Source: Acidobacteriota bacterium
Lineage (GTDB): Bacteria; Pseudomonadota; Alphaproteobacteria; Caulobacterales; Hyphomonadaceae
Reading direction: 5' to 3'
Assembly (NCBI GenBank): GCA_016712445.1
Contig: JADJRB010000003.1
Location: 186,001-250,000 of the forward strand
DNA length: 64,000 nucleotides
The position numbers and the translations under genes are program-made. Below the pieces are notes generated by a model. It had not been told where the DNA came from, made no database searches, and saw nothing but the letters and a program-made list of their open reading frames with translations. This document shows, piece after piece, positions 29,336-38,292 of the stretch (its first letter is position 1; every line of letters starts with the position of its first letter).

Positions 29336-30819
29336 GCGGGCCGCCCTCTCCGGATGAGGCGGCGCAGCTGGCCGGACGCGAGGGCGCGGCGCACCCAGGG
29401 GTCGAAGAGCCAGAGCACGACCGCGTAGAGCACGATGCCGCCGGCGACGAGCAGCGCGAGCGCAGCGATCGCCGGCAGGTGGGCCGCGAGGAATGGCAAG
29501 GCAGCATAGACGGCCGCGCCCATCACCAGGCTCGCGGCAAACGGCGGCACGAGGATCGCAGCCTGCCGCAACAAGGCGAAGCCGGTGGTGGATTTCACGA
29601 AGGCTGCCGCGAACGGCCAGGTCAGCCAGCCGCGCAAAAGGGAAGCCAGCGCAATCGCAAGGATGCCAAGGGGTGCCAGAACAAAGAGAAGCAGGATGTG
29701 GGCGGCGACGCTGACGGCAATCGAAGCGCTGGCGGTGAGCGCCTTGCCAGCGGCCTGCGTGGCGGCGATGTTCACTTTGGACGAGACGACGCGGATATGC
29801 GCGAGCACGGTGACGGCAGAGATCAGGCCGACGCTGGCGAAGGCGTCGCCAACGGCCATGGGCACCAGCAAGGGTGCGATCGCCGCGAAGCCGGCGAGCA
29901 TCGGGAAGCTGGTGATCGCGATGGCGCGCCAGGCATCTGCCATCAGGCCGTGGAAGCGGCCGGTGTCGCGGGCGGCATCTGACAGGACGGGCAGCGCCAT
30001 CGCGCCGACGGGCTGGGCGACGAAGGCTTGTATCTGGTCCGCAATCCGGGTCGCGACGGCGAGCAGGCCAAGACCCGTGGGACCGAAGAACACGGTGGCC
30101 GCAATCTGAGGGGCGAGGCGGTCGATCCGGCCGAGTGCGTTGGCGGCGAGCATGCCGGAAACGAACGGCAGCGTCGACCGCACGCTGGCGAGATCGAGGC
30201 CGCCATCCGGACGCCAGCGGGAAAGGTTGAAATTGGCTGTGACGAGGACGAGCCGGCGCACGACTTCAAGGCCGATCAGGGCCCAGACACCGGTGCCCAT
30301 GGCCGCAAGCGCAATGCCCGCGCCGAGGCCCGTAAGGGCGGAGACCATGCCGACGCGGGCGAGCGGACGGAAGGCTTGCTGGCGGCGCAGCAGACTTTCC
30401 GGCACGATGCCTGCGGCCGTGATCAGCATCAGCATGCAGGCGGCGGCGATCACCGGCAGAGCTTGCGGGAACCCTGCGGCGTTGGCTGCGAGCGCCGCGA
30501 CCGGCAGCGTGATGGCGCTGCAGAGGAGCGCGAGGCCGAGATTGGCCCAGAATGCCGAGTTGAGGTCCGCGCGAGAGACGTCTGCCTTCTGCTCGATCGG
30601 GCTGGAGAGAACGCCGCCGGTCAGCACTTCGCCTACAGCGATGGCCATGATGGCAATGCCGTACAGTCCGTAGTCGGACGGCGCGAGGAAGCGCGTGAGC
30701 ACGATCACCGAGGCGAGGCCGGCCAGCATCTGCACGATCGAAGCAAGACTGGTCCAGCCGAACTTGCGGGCAAGGTCCGCCCTGCCCTGACTGGCGGGGA
30801 AGGGAATCACGAGGCTCAC
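29332..30819 (-). CDS. Polysaccharide flippase (Wzx/MATE-like)
   Basis: A 495-residue protein with about 12-14 membrane helices, beginning RKFGWTSLASIVQMLAGLAS and FLAPSDYGLYGIAIMA, hallmarks of lipopolysaccharide/O-unit flippases. The GTG start at 30819 overlaps the stop of the upstream gene (GTGA), and the stop overlaps the glycosyltransferase start (ATGA). It would move a lipid-linked glycan across the inner membrane. Longer starts upstream lie inside the previous gene and are not needed. Confidence 0.85.
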   Translation of the reverse strand: MSLVIPFPASQGRADLARKFGWTSLASIVQMLAGLASVIVLTRFLAPSDYGLYGIAIMAIAVGEVLTGGVLSSPIEQKADVSRADLNSAFWANLGLALLCSAITLPVAALAANAAGFPQALPVIAAACMLMLITAAGIVPESLLRRQQAFRPLARVGMVSALTGLGAGIALAAMGTGVWALIGLEVVRRLVLVTANFNLSRWRPDGGLDLASVRSTLPFVSGMLAANALGRIDRLAPQIAATVFFGPTGLGLLAVATRIADQIQAFVAQPVGAMALPVLSDAARDTGRFHGLMADAWRAIAITSFPMLAGFAAIAPLLVPMAVGDAFASVGLISAVTVLAHIRVVSSKVNIAATQAAGKALTASASIAVSVAAHILLLFVLAPLGILAIALASLLRGWLTWPFAAAFVKSTTGFALLRQAAILVPPFAASLVMGAAVYAALPFLAAHLPAIAALALLVAGGIVLYAVVLWLFDPWVRRALASGQLRRLIRRGRPA

Positions 30820-31871
30820 GAGGCGAGCCGCTCGGGCAGCGCAGCCCAGAGGCAGCCAGCCATCCAGTCCAGCGACTGGTGCACACGGGCGACGGCGCCG
30901 CGTTCGGCACTGAACACACTCTGCTCGCCCGGCGGCAGGCAGAAGTAGGGGTTGGCTTCCCACAGGATGGGGGTGCCGTCCGGACGGATGCTGTAGTCGA
31001 CTGCGGCGACATCCAGCCCCAGCGCTGCCACAGCGCGGACGAACACGTCCTTGTTCGCAACCGGCGCATCGAAATAGGCGCAGTCTTCCGCAATCATCTC
31101 GTGCACGAGATTGGCGCGGAAACCCAGCTTGCGGGCGAGGCGGCGCTTCGGGCGGTCTTCGCGCTCAAGCAGGCTGCTGGAGAGGCCGACAGCGAGGTTT
31201 CGCGAAAAGAACAGGTGGCTCGCTTTCGCTTCGCCGCGAAAAACGAAGACGCGGGCCTTGTGGTGGAAGCGGCTGTAGAGACAGTCAGCTGGCGCGCCGG
31301 CGCGGCGGAATTCGTCGCGCACGTCGCAGACGCGCACCAGCGCGGCAGGCGCTTTCAGGTCGCGGGCAGCGCGCACGGCTTCGGCGCGGGTGGACAGGAC
31401 GCGGATGTCGCGCTCGGCGTGGGTTTCGTTGCCGCGCAGCATGCAGGGGCCGTCGAGCTTGTCGTAGGCGTAGAGCAGTTCGTGACCGGTCGTGACGTGG
31501 CGGACGGGCGCGCTCGGGATGCCGGCAGCGGCCCAGATGTCGGACTGTACGGCCTTAGCGGTGTTGGACAGGCCGTCAGGGGCGTTGATCAGCGGGATGG
31601 CGCGGCGGGTTGCCGCCGCTGCGATCTCGGATGCTTCGGCATAGCAGTCCGGGTATTTCTGCCGCAGCGGATCGCCGAGCCAGAAGACGACAAGGGCAAT
31701 GCCCTGAAGGCTCGGCGCCGAGGTTCCGGTGGCGTGGAAAACGAGGCGCGCGGCGAGCGCGGGATCGTGTTCGCGCAGGCGCGCCAGGAACACCTCGCCG
31801 GTCGGCACCTGACGTCCACGGCCGGCTCCATGTGTTACAACGAGAATGTTTCCGAGCGCCCCGATGGCCAT
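30816..31871 (-). CDS. ATP-grasp-like protein in glycan unit
   Basis: A 351-residue protein that is not a recognised named family. Its C-terminal half resembles an ATP-grasp ligase: VRVCDVRDEFRRAG, a long basic segment, and LDVAAVDYSIRPDGTPILWE followed by ANPYF, where Asp, Glu and Asn could bind Mg-ATP. The N-terminal half (GNILVVTHGAGRGRQVP) looks like a partner domain. ATG at 31871 is preferred over an upstream TTG at 31892. Being the first gene before flippase and transferase, it may make an amide or ester modification of the glycan or its precursor. Confidence 0.65.
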   Translation of the reverse strand: MAIGALGNILVVTHGAGRGRQVPTGEVFLARLREHDPALAARLVFHATGTSAPSLQGIALVVFWLGDPLRQKYPDCYAEASEIAAAATRRAIPLINAPDGLSNTAKAVQSDIWAAAGIPSAPVRHVTTGHELLYAYDKLDGPCMLRGNETHAERDIRVLSTRAEAVRAARDLKAPAALVRVCDVRDEFRRAGAPADCLYSRFHHKARVFVFRGEAKASHLFFSRNLAVGLSSSLLEREDRPKRRLARKLGFRANLVHEMIAEDCAYFDAPVANKDVFVRAVAALGLDVAAVDYSIRPDGTPILWEANPYFCLPPGEQSVFSAERGAVARVHQSLDWMAGCLWAALPERLAS

Positions 31872-31902
31872 TTTTGGCTTCGCCTGTCCCAAATCGCTTC
31901 AG

Positions 31903-31923
31903 GCGCCGCTCTTCTGGCGGCGC
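31903..31923 (-). terminator. Possible terminator after mmsB
   Basis: A perfect 7-bp GC stem (GCGCCGC/GCGGCGC) with a 7-nt loop, between the mmsB stop (32001) and the ATP-grasp gene start. No clear T-run follows on either strand, so termination is unproven. Confidence 0.35.
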
Positions 31924-32000
31924 TTTCAGGCAAGGAGGGCGCAAACCCCATGCCAGCGGGACATGGTTAAGCGGGTGTTGAGACGAGCGGGTAATCTGGC

Positions 32001-32897
32001 TCAGTTGCGGGGGATTTCGCCCTTCACGTCCTTCATGACGCCGGAGAAATCGAGGCCGTCGAGGCCGCGATCTGACAACGACTGGTAGATCGCTTCGGCC
32101 ATCTCGCCGAGACGGATTTCGGCCCCGGCAGACTGAGCGGCGGAGGCGGCGAGGTGCAGGTCCTTTAGCATCATGGCGACCGCGAATCCGGGCTTGTAAT
32201 CGCGGTTCGCTGGAGACGTCGGAACGGGGCCAGGCGCAGGGCAATAGCTGGTCATCGACCAGCATTGGCCCGACGAGACCGACGAGATCTTGAAGAAGGT
32301 TTCAGCGTCGAGGCCGAGCTTTTCGGCGAGATTGAAGGCTTCGCAGGTGCCGATCATCGAGATGCCGAGCAGCATGTTGTTGGCGATCTTGGCCGCCTGC
32401 CCGTTACCGGCGCCGCCTGCGTGGAAGATATTCTTGCCCATGTTCTTCAGGATCGGTTCGGCCTTCTCAAAGGCCTTGGCCGTGCCGCCGGCCATGAAGG
32501 TGAGCGTGCCGGCCTCGGCTGCAGAAATGCCTCCGGAGACCGGCGCGTCGACCATGATGAAGCCGGAAATGTCGGCCTGCGCATGTGCTTCGCGTGCTTC
32601 GGTGACGGCAATGGTGGAGCAATCAATCAACAACGCGCCTTTGGGAGCGTGGGCGGCGACGCCATCCGCTCCGAAATAGACACCATGCACATGCTTGCCG
32701 GCGGGTAGCATGGAGACAACGACTTCGGCGTCCTTGACGGCGTCCGCAACGGACGCCGAAGCGCGCGCACCTTTGGCGGCCGCCGCTTTGACCGCGTCTG
32801 CGTTCAGGTCGAAGGCGGCGACTGTGTGGCCGGCTTTCACGAGGTTGGCACACATGCCGCCTCCCATGTTGCCGAGGCCGATGAAGGCGATGTTCAT
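32001..32897 (-). CDS. mmsB: 3-Hydroxyisobutyrate dehydrogenase
   Basis: A 298-residue NAD-dependent beta-hydroxyacid dehydrogenase: IAFIGLGNMGGGMCANLVKA (Rossmann), substrate-binding DAPVSGGISAAEAGTLTFMA, catalytic Lys in NGQAAKIANNMLLG, and FKISSVSSGQCW, a stretch characteristic of the valine-pathway enzyme. Oxidises 3-hydroxyisobutyrate to methylmalonate semialdehyde. ATG at 32897 has GGGAGGAAG upstream and overlaps the stop of the small lipoprotein gene (ATGA). Confidence 0.9.
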   Translation of the reverse strand: MNIAFIGLGNMGGGMCANLVKAGHTVAAFDLNADAVKAAAAKGARASASVADAVKDAEVVVSMLPAGKHVHGVYFGADGVAAHAPKGALLIDCSTIAVTEAREAHAQADISGFIMVDAPVSGGISAAEAGTLTFMAGGTAKAFEKAEPILKNMGKNIFHAGGAGNGQAAKIANNMLLGISMIGTCEAFNLAEKLGLDAETFFKISSVSSGQCWSMTSYCPAPGPVPTSPANRDYKPGFAVAMMLKDLHLAASAAQSAGAEIRLGEMAEAIYQSLSDRGLDGLDFSGVMKDVKGEIPRN

Positions 32898-33151
32898 TCT
32901 ACTTCCTCCCAATCTATTCCTCTCGGCTTGCGCTCGCATTCGTCGCGCTTCGCAAGTTGTTCGTTCGTCGGATTCTCGGAGTAAGTTCCGAGTGCGGTGT
33001 AGCTACAAATGCAAGCATCCAGTCTATTGACCCAAACGCCGCCGTCATCGGCGCAACGAAGCCTCTGGTCTGCAGGCCACAACGCGCATGTGGCAACCAG
33101 ACCCAAAATCAACAGCCCGGCAGCGATTGGCACAAGCTTCGTGCGCTTCAC
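32894..33151 (-). CDS. Small lipoprotein-like protein between valine genes
   Basis: An 85-residue protein starting with GTG at 33151 (VKRTKLVPIAAGLLILGLVA then TC), i.e. a signal peptide with a possible lipobox LVATC. The mature part has a Cys-rich short domain (RCADDGG, DACICSY, DECERKPRG). Its stop overlaps the mmsB start (ATGA) and its start lies 10 bp after the enoyl-CoA hydratase stop, which supports a real translated gene. No family recognised. Confidence 0.6.
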   Translation of the reverse strand: MKRTKLVPIAAGLLILGLVATCALWPADQRLRCADDGGVWVNRLDACICSYTALGTYSENPTNEQLAKRDECERKPRGIDWEEVE

Positions 33152-33161
33152 GGAATCACCG

Positions 33162-33938
33162 TCAGCTGTCCTTGAAGCTGGGTGCACGCTTCTCGCTGAA
33201 GGCGGCCATGCCTTCTTTCTGGTCGGCGGTGCCGAACAGGCCCTGGAACAGGCGGCGTTCGAACTTCACACCCTCCGTGGTCGGAAGTTCGAGAGCGCGG
33301 CCGACCATTTCCTTCGCCGCCATCAGGGACGGCACGGAGAAGGCGGCAATCTCATTGGCGGCACCCATGGCGACTTCCATCAGCGTGTCGTGCGGCACGA
33401 CGCGGGAGACCAGGCCGATCCGGTCGGCTTCGGCGCCGTCGATCATCCGGCCGGTCAACACCATGTCCATGGCTTTTGCCTTTCCCACGGCCTTGGTGAG
33501 GCGGATGGAGCCGCCCATGCCGGGCGTGACGCCGAGCTTGATTTCGGGCTGGCCGAACTTTGCCTTGTCGGATGCGATGATCAGGTCACACATCATAGCG
33601 AGTTCGCAGCCCCCGCCGAGGGCGAAGCCGTTGACCGCCGCGATCACGGGCTTGCGGCTGGCGGCAAACCGGTCCCAGCCGGCGAAGTAGTCTTCGACAT
33701 ACATGTCGGCGAAGGATTGTGGCTGCATTTCCTTGATGTCAGCACCGGCGGCGAAGGCGCGCCCTGCCCCGGTCAGCACGCTGACGGCGATGTCCTTGTT
33801 GCGGTCGATGGCGACGAAACAGTCGACGACTTCCGACATAACCTCGGCGTTGAGCGCATTCAGGCTGTCCGGCCGGTTCAGCGTGACGAGGGCGATGCGG
33901 CCCTTTTGTTCGAAGGTGATGGTCTTGTAAGTCGTCAT
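33162..33938 (-). CDS. Enoyl-CoA hydratase (probable methacrylyl-CoA hydratase of valine pathway)
   Basis: A 258-residue crotonase. The two catalytic glutamates lie in GFALGGGCELAMMCDLIIA and FGQPEIKLGVTPGMGGS, and FAAGADIKEMQ forms the oxyanion site, the pattern of short-chain enoyl-CoA hydratase. Position between mmsA and mmsB suggests hydration of methacrylyl-CoA from valine, though a general beta-oxidation role cannot be excluded. Confidence 0.85.
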   Translation of the reverse strand: MTTYKTITFEQKGRIALVTLNRPDSLNALNAEVMSEVVDCFVAIDRNKDIAVSVLTGAGRAFAAGADIKEMQPQSFADMYVEDYFAGWDRFAASRKPVIAAVNGFALGGGCELAMMCDLIIASDKAKFGQPEIKLGVTPGMGGSIRLTKAVGKAKAMDMVLTGRMIDGAEADRIGLVSRVVPHDTLMEVAMGAANEIAAFSVPSLMAAKEMVGRALELPTTEGVKFERRLFQGLFGTADQKEGMAAFSEKRAPSFKDS

Positions 33939-34059
33939 GTCAGGCGGTCCAGCTTGGCGTGGTGAAGGTTTGGCTGGCGCTGGTTTAGGACGAACAGGCG
34001 GCGACGGCCAGCCCACGCGGGCGCGGCGCGGTGCGGCGGGCCGACCGTCGCCGGGAACG

Positions 34060-34833
34060 CTACATCGGCATGGGAGGCGGCGGCGGGAAGGCCAGACCGT
34101 CGGTTCCGGCGAGCGGTGTGTTCGCGGTCACGGCCGCGTAAACGGCCTCTCCTGCGGGCGAGAACGCGAGGACGCGGGCCAGCACGATCACACCGATCAA
34201 CACAGCGACTTGCCAGGTCCAGGCGGGATGAGGTTTGCCATGCACGCGCCAGTCCCGCAGCGCGCCGTAGGCCGGGAAAACCAGCGCGACGAGCCCCGCT
34301 GTCTCGAAGGCGTAGGGCATCAGCAGCGGCATGGGGATGATTCGGCCGAAGCTCGGCCCCATCAGCAGCAACAGCGCGCCAATCTGCAGGCGGGCATGCC
34401 AGTCGGTTTGCTTGCGCATGCGGATGGCTGCGAACAGCAGGCCCGCGAAGGCGATGACCGAGAGCGGATTGGCAATGACGAAATGCTGGGGCTGGAAGAA
34501 GAAGGGCGTGCGGCCCGACTGTATCGCATGCACGGTCACGGCCGTGCCAAGCACGACCATCCCAAGCGCCCAGACAGCCGCGACGCGGCCGAGGCGCCGA
34601 TGCAGCTCAATGTTGCCGCTGGTCGCGAGCCAGGCCTGCGACAGGACAATGGCAACCCAACCCATGAAGAAGATGGCATGGACGTGCACGATGAGGGGGG
34701 CGTTGAAACTGGACCGACCTGCCGCAAGCTGCACGACGAAGCCGGCGACGAGGACAATCGCCATGACCGTAATGATCGCGCGAAAGAACTTGCTGTCGTC
34801 CGCAACCGGAACGTCAAGCGCAGCAGCCGTCAT
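34060..34833 (-). CDS. Seven-helix membrane protein, function unknown
   Basis: A 257-residue protein with about seven membrane helices. Conserved-looking His residues sit in PLIVHVHAIFFMGWVAIVLSQ, NIELHRRLGR and QHFVIANPLSVIAF, and could bind heme or metal. The C-terminus ends in FPPPPPMPM. No named family is certain. Between the valine genes and the GFA gene, same strand. Confidence 0.6.
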   Translation of the reverse strand: MTAAALDVPVADDSKFFRAIITVMAIVLVAGFVVQLAAGRSSFNAPLIVHVHAIFFMGWVAIVLSQAWLATSGNIELHRRLGRVAAVWALGMVVLGTAVTVHAIQSGRTPFFFQPQHFVIANPLSVIAFAGLLFAAIRMRKQTDWHARLQIGALLLLMGPSFGRIIPMPLLMPYAFETAGLVALVFPAYGALRDWRVHGKPHPAWTWQVAVLIGVIVLARVLAFSPAGEAVYAAVTANTPLAGTDGLAFPPPPPMPM

Positions 34834-34911
34834 AGAATCCCCCCGGAGGCCTGATCAGAGGTGAAAGTTACTTCAGCTGGCAGGGCGCCACAAGACGGCT
34901 GACAGCCCGGG

Positions 34912-35391
34912 TCAGTCCGGTGTGTCACGGTCCGGATGCTGGCGCGACGACGCGCGGATCGAAGCCGCCCAATCGGCGTCGTCACCAGCGCCGGTGACCT
35001 GGCCTTCTTCGAAGGCAGCGATGCTGGCGAACCAGGCAACCCGCGATTCGACGCCGACCTGGCCCTGCGCGGGAAACTGGTCCGGATCGTCGAGCGAGCC
35101 GATGGTCAGGTTGATCCGGTCGTTGTCGAGGCTGTTGTAGAAAAGCGGCGTGCCGCAATCGCGGCAGAAGCCGCGTTCGGCATGGGCAGAACTCTGGAAG
35201 ACAGCCGGTGTGCCGCGCGTCCAGACGAGGTTCACGTTTGGTGTCGCGACGAGCGCCGCGAAGATATTGCCGACCGCCTTCTGGCACATGCGGCAATGGC
35301 AGAGGTGGGCGTTGTCTAGCATGACGTCCGTGCGGTAGCGCACGGCGCCGCATTGGCAACCGCCGGTGACCGTGACGTCAAACCGGCGCAT
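34912..35391 (-). CDS. GFA family zinc protein
   Basis: A 159-residue protein of the glutathione-dependent formaldehyde-activating (GFA/CENP-V) fold. Zinc ligands are visible: GGCQCGAVRY, CHCRMCQ and CRDCGTPLFY. Function of most members is unproven. ATG at 35391 lies 5 bp after the mmsA stop, so it is co-transcribed with mmsA, perhaps handling an aldehyde by-product (inference). Confidence 0.85.
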   Translation of the reverse strand: MRRFDVTVTGGCQCGAVRYRTDVMLDNAHLCHCRMCQKAVGNIFAALVATPNVNLVWTRGTPAVFQSSAHAERGFCRDCGTPLFYNSLDNDRINLTIGSLDDPDQFPAQGQVGVESRVAWFASIAAFEEGQVTGAGDDADWAASIRASSRQHPDRDTPD

Positions 35392-35396
35392 GCGCC

Positions 35397-36893
35397 CTAC
35401 CCCATCGTCGGGATGACGAAGGCCTGGTCGCCGACATCGCCATCCGGCCAGCGCTGGGTGACTGTCTTGATCTTGGTCCAGAACTTGATGCCTTCCGGGC
35501 CGTGCTGGTTGGTGTCGCCGAAGGCGGAGCGCTTCCATCCGCCGAACGTGTGGTAGGCGACCGGCACGGGGATCGGCACGTTGATGCCAACCATGCCGAC
35601 GTTCACCTGCGCGGCGAACTCGCGCGCGGCGCGGCCGTTGGAGGTGAAGATGGCGCAGCCGTTCCCGTACTGATGGTTGGTGGCGAGGGCGGCGGCTTCC
35701 TCGAGCGACTCCGCCCGGACGACTTGCAGGACCGGCCCGAAGATTTCCTCCTGGTAGGACCGCATGCCGGGCTTCACATTGTCGAACAGCGACGGGCCGA
35801 CAAAGAAGCCGTTCTCGTGGCCTTGCAGCGTGTGCCCGCGGCCGTCGAGCTTGAGCGTGGCGCCTTCATCGACGCCCATCTGGATATAGCTTTCGATCTT
35901 CGCCTTGTGCTGGGCCGAGACGACCGGGCCGTAGTGCGCATCCGCATCGGTCGAGATACCAACCTTCAGGCCGCGCGCTGCGTCGAGCATGCGCTCGACG
36001 AATTCGTCGCCCGTTTTCTTGCCGACCGTGACGGCAACCGGCAGCGCCATGCAGCGTTCGCCGGCCGAGCCGTAGGCCGCGCCGACAATATCCTTGACGG
36101 CCTGGTCCATATCCGCATCTGGCATGATGATGCCGTGGTTCTTCGCGCCGCCCATCGCTTGCACGCGTTTCCCGTTGGCGGCGCCGGTGGCGTAGACATA
36201 TTGTGCGATGTCAGACGATCCGACGAAGCTGACGGCCTTGATATCCTTGTGATGCAGGATCGCATCGACAGCCACCTTGTCGCCGTTGATGACGTTCAGG
36301 ACACCGGCAGGAAGACCTGCCTCAAGCATCAGCTCGGCGAGGCGCATCGGCACGGACGGGTCTTTCTCCGACGGCTTAAGGATGAACGTGTTGCCGCAGG
36401 CGATCGATACAGCAGCCATCCAGCACGGGATCATGGCGGGGAAGTTGAACGGTGTGATGCCGGCGCAGACGCCGAGGGCCTGACGCATCGAGAAGACGTC
36501 AATGCCGGGGCCGGCGCCTTCGGTGTATTCGCCCTTGAGGAGATGAGGCACGCCGCAGGCAAACTCGACCACGTCGAGCCCCCGCTGCACGTCGCCCTTG
36601 GAGTCGGCGATCACCTTGCCATGCTCGGACGACAGCAAGTGTGCCAGTTCGTTCATGTTGGCCTCCACGAGGCGCTTGAACTCGAACATCACGCGGGCCC
36701 GGCGTTGCGGGTTGGTCGCGGCCCAGGCGGGGAATGCGGCCTTCGCCGCGGCCACGGCGGCATCCAGCTCGGCCGAGGTGGCAAGCGCGACGCGGGCCTG
36801 AACTTCCCCGGTGTTCGGGTTGTGGATGTCGCCAAAGCGGCCTGACTGGCCTTTGACCGGCTTGCCGCCGATGAAATGATGCACTTCACGCAT
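35397..36893 (-). CDS. mmsA: Methylmalonate-semialdehyde dehydrogenase (CoA-acylating)
   Basis: A 498-residue aldehyde dehydrogenase of the MmsA class: PFNFPAMIPCWM, GGAKNHGIIMPDADMDQAV (Asn where other families have the catalytic Glu) and catalytic Cys in GSAGERCMALPVAV. Converts methylmalonate semialdehyde to propionyl-CoA in valine catabolism. Probably the first gene of the minus-strand unit mmsA-GFA; divergent from the efflux pair across 226 bp in which I see no other gene. Confidence 0.93.
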   Translation of the reverse strand: MREVHHFIGGKPVKGQSGRFGDIHNPNTGEVQARVALATSAELDAAVAAAKAAFPAWAATNPQRRARVMFEFKRLVEANMNELAHLLSSEHGKVIADSKGDVQRGLDVVEFACGVPHLLKGEYTEGAGPGIDVFSMRQALGVCAGITPFNFPAMIPCWMAAVSIACGNTFILKPSEKDPSVPMRLAELMLEAGLPAGVLNVINGDKVAVDAILHHKDIKAVSFVGSSDIAQYVYATGAANGKRVQAMGGAKNHGIIMPDADMDQAVKDIVGAAYGSAGERCMALPVAVTVGKKTGDEFVERMLDAARGLKVGISTDADAHYGPVVSAQHKAKIESYIQMGVDEGATLKLDGRGHTLQGHENGFFVGPSLFDNVKPGMRSYQEEIFGPVLQVVRAESLEEAAALATNHQYGNGCAIFTSNGRAAREFAAQVNVGMVGINVPIPVPVAYHTFGGWKRSAFGDTNQHGPEGIKFWTKIKTVTQRWPDGDVGDQAFVIPTMG

Positions 36894-37119
36894 GGCGTGT
36901 CTCCTCAGGTTTGGGGGCGTTATAGGCGCACAGGCTGGAGAGATACATGCCGAATTTGAGCCGTGCTGCGGCGCGCTGCCCGACAGCGGGAGAATAGGGC
37001 TTGCTTACCTCAGCGTTAGGGTCTGATCATTGGCCGAGGCGGCGCGGAGAGCACAGGAAATGTGCCCGGATGGTCCGTCAGGGAGGACAAATCTGGCGGC
37101 CTACCCGCCGGTGCAGAAC

Positions 37120-38292
37120 ATGGACGGCGACGCTAAACTCCTTGCAGACGAGCCGCAGACGGCCACCCGGCGTGCGGCAGCCATGCTGAGGGCGCCGGCA
37201 ACCCGCCGGCGTCTGGCGCTGGCCGCAGTTGCGGTATTCCTGCTGATGGCGGTGCATTTCGTGATGGACCGGGCGGCGTTCGTCTCGACCTCCGATGCAC
37301 GCATTGCCGCGGACATGATTGCGGTCTCGACCGACATATCGGGCCGGATCACCGGCGTCGCGGTCAGCGAAGGCGACCGGGTGAAGGCGGGCGACGTCAT
37401 CTACACGATTGACGACCGCGAGGCGGTGTTCCTGCTCGCAGAACTTCAAGCCGAGGCGGACCGGCTGCGCGCTGAGATTGCGCGCGAGGAAGCGCGCGCC
37501 GGACTGGCAACCTCCAAGGCGGGAAGCCAGGTGGCGGCGCGGCAGGCCGGTACGCGGTCGGCTTCGGCGTCGGTAGAAGCGGCACGGTCGAATCTCGAAA
37601 CGGCGCAGCAGGAACACGACCGCACAAAAAACCTGCTTGACCAGGGCCGCATCCCGAAGAGCACCTATGACCAGGCGAAGAACGCACTGGATACCGCGCA
37701 GCAGGCGTTGCTGCGGGCGCAGGCCGAGCGCGAAACGGCGGCGGCCGAACAGCGCACGGCGAGCATCACCGGCCAGGAAGTACGGCTGATCGACTTCGAT
37801 CTCTCGGTGCTGGACGCTGACCTGCAAAAAGCGGAGGCACGCGTTGAGGCGCAGAAGGTCGTGCTCGAACAACACACGATCCGGGCGCCGATCGATGGCG
37901 TAATCGACGAGCTCTTCTACGATGCCGGCGAACATTCCCTGCAGGGTTTCCGCATGGCTCTGATGCACGATCCGGACGCGGTCTGGGTTTCGGCCAACAT
38001 CAAGGAAACGGACATCCGCAACGTGCATGTCGGCGCGCCGGTGCGCGTGCGCGCTGACAGCAATCCGGGTGATGCCCTGACGGGCCGGGTGAGCAGCATC
38101 CGGGAGGCAACGCTCTCGGAAGCCGCCATGATGCCGAATCCCAACGCCAATGGCGTGTTCACCAAGATCACCCAGCGTATCAAGGTGCGCATCGACCTTG
38201 ATTCCCAGCCGGTTCACCTTCGCACCGGCACAATGGTCAGTGTACGCATCCGAAAGTCTGGCGGCGAGCCGGACGCCCCGGCGGCGCCGTGA
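37120..38292 (+). CDS. HlyD/EmrA-type membrane fusion protein
   Basis: A periplasmic adaptor of about 390 residues: one membrane helix (LALAAVAVFLLMAVHFVM, near residue 30), a lipoyl half (SGRITGVAVSEGDRVKAGDV), a long coiled-coil hairpin (about 110-250) and the second lipoyl half (TIRAPIDGVIDELFYDAGEH). The start is uncertain: ATG at 37120 lacks a close ribosome site, and an upstream TTG at 37030 is in frame. The GTGA overlap with the next gene shows they act together as an EmrAB-like pump. Confidence 0.85.
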   Translation: MDGDAKLLADEPQTATRRAAAMLRAPATRRRLALAAVAVFLLMAVHFVMDRAAFVSTSDARIAADMIAVSTDISGRITGVAVSEGDRVKAGDVIYTIDDREAVFLLAELQAEADRLRAEIAREEARAGLATSKAGSQVAARQAGTRSASASVEAARSNLETAQQEHDRTKNLLDQGRIPKSTYDQAKNALDTAQQALLRAQAERETAAAEQRTASITGQEVRLIDFDLSVLDADLQKAEARVEAQKVVLEQHTIRAPIDGVIDELFYDAGEHSLQGFRMALMHDPDAVWVSANIKETDIRNVHVGAPVRVRADSNPGDALTGRVSSIREATLSEAAMMPNPNANGVFTKITQRIKVRIDLDSQPVHLRTGTMVSVRIRKSGGEPDAPAAP

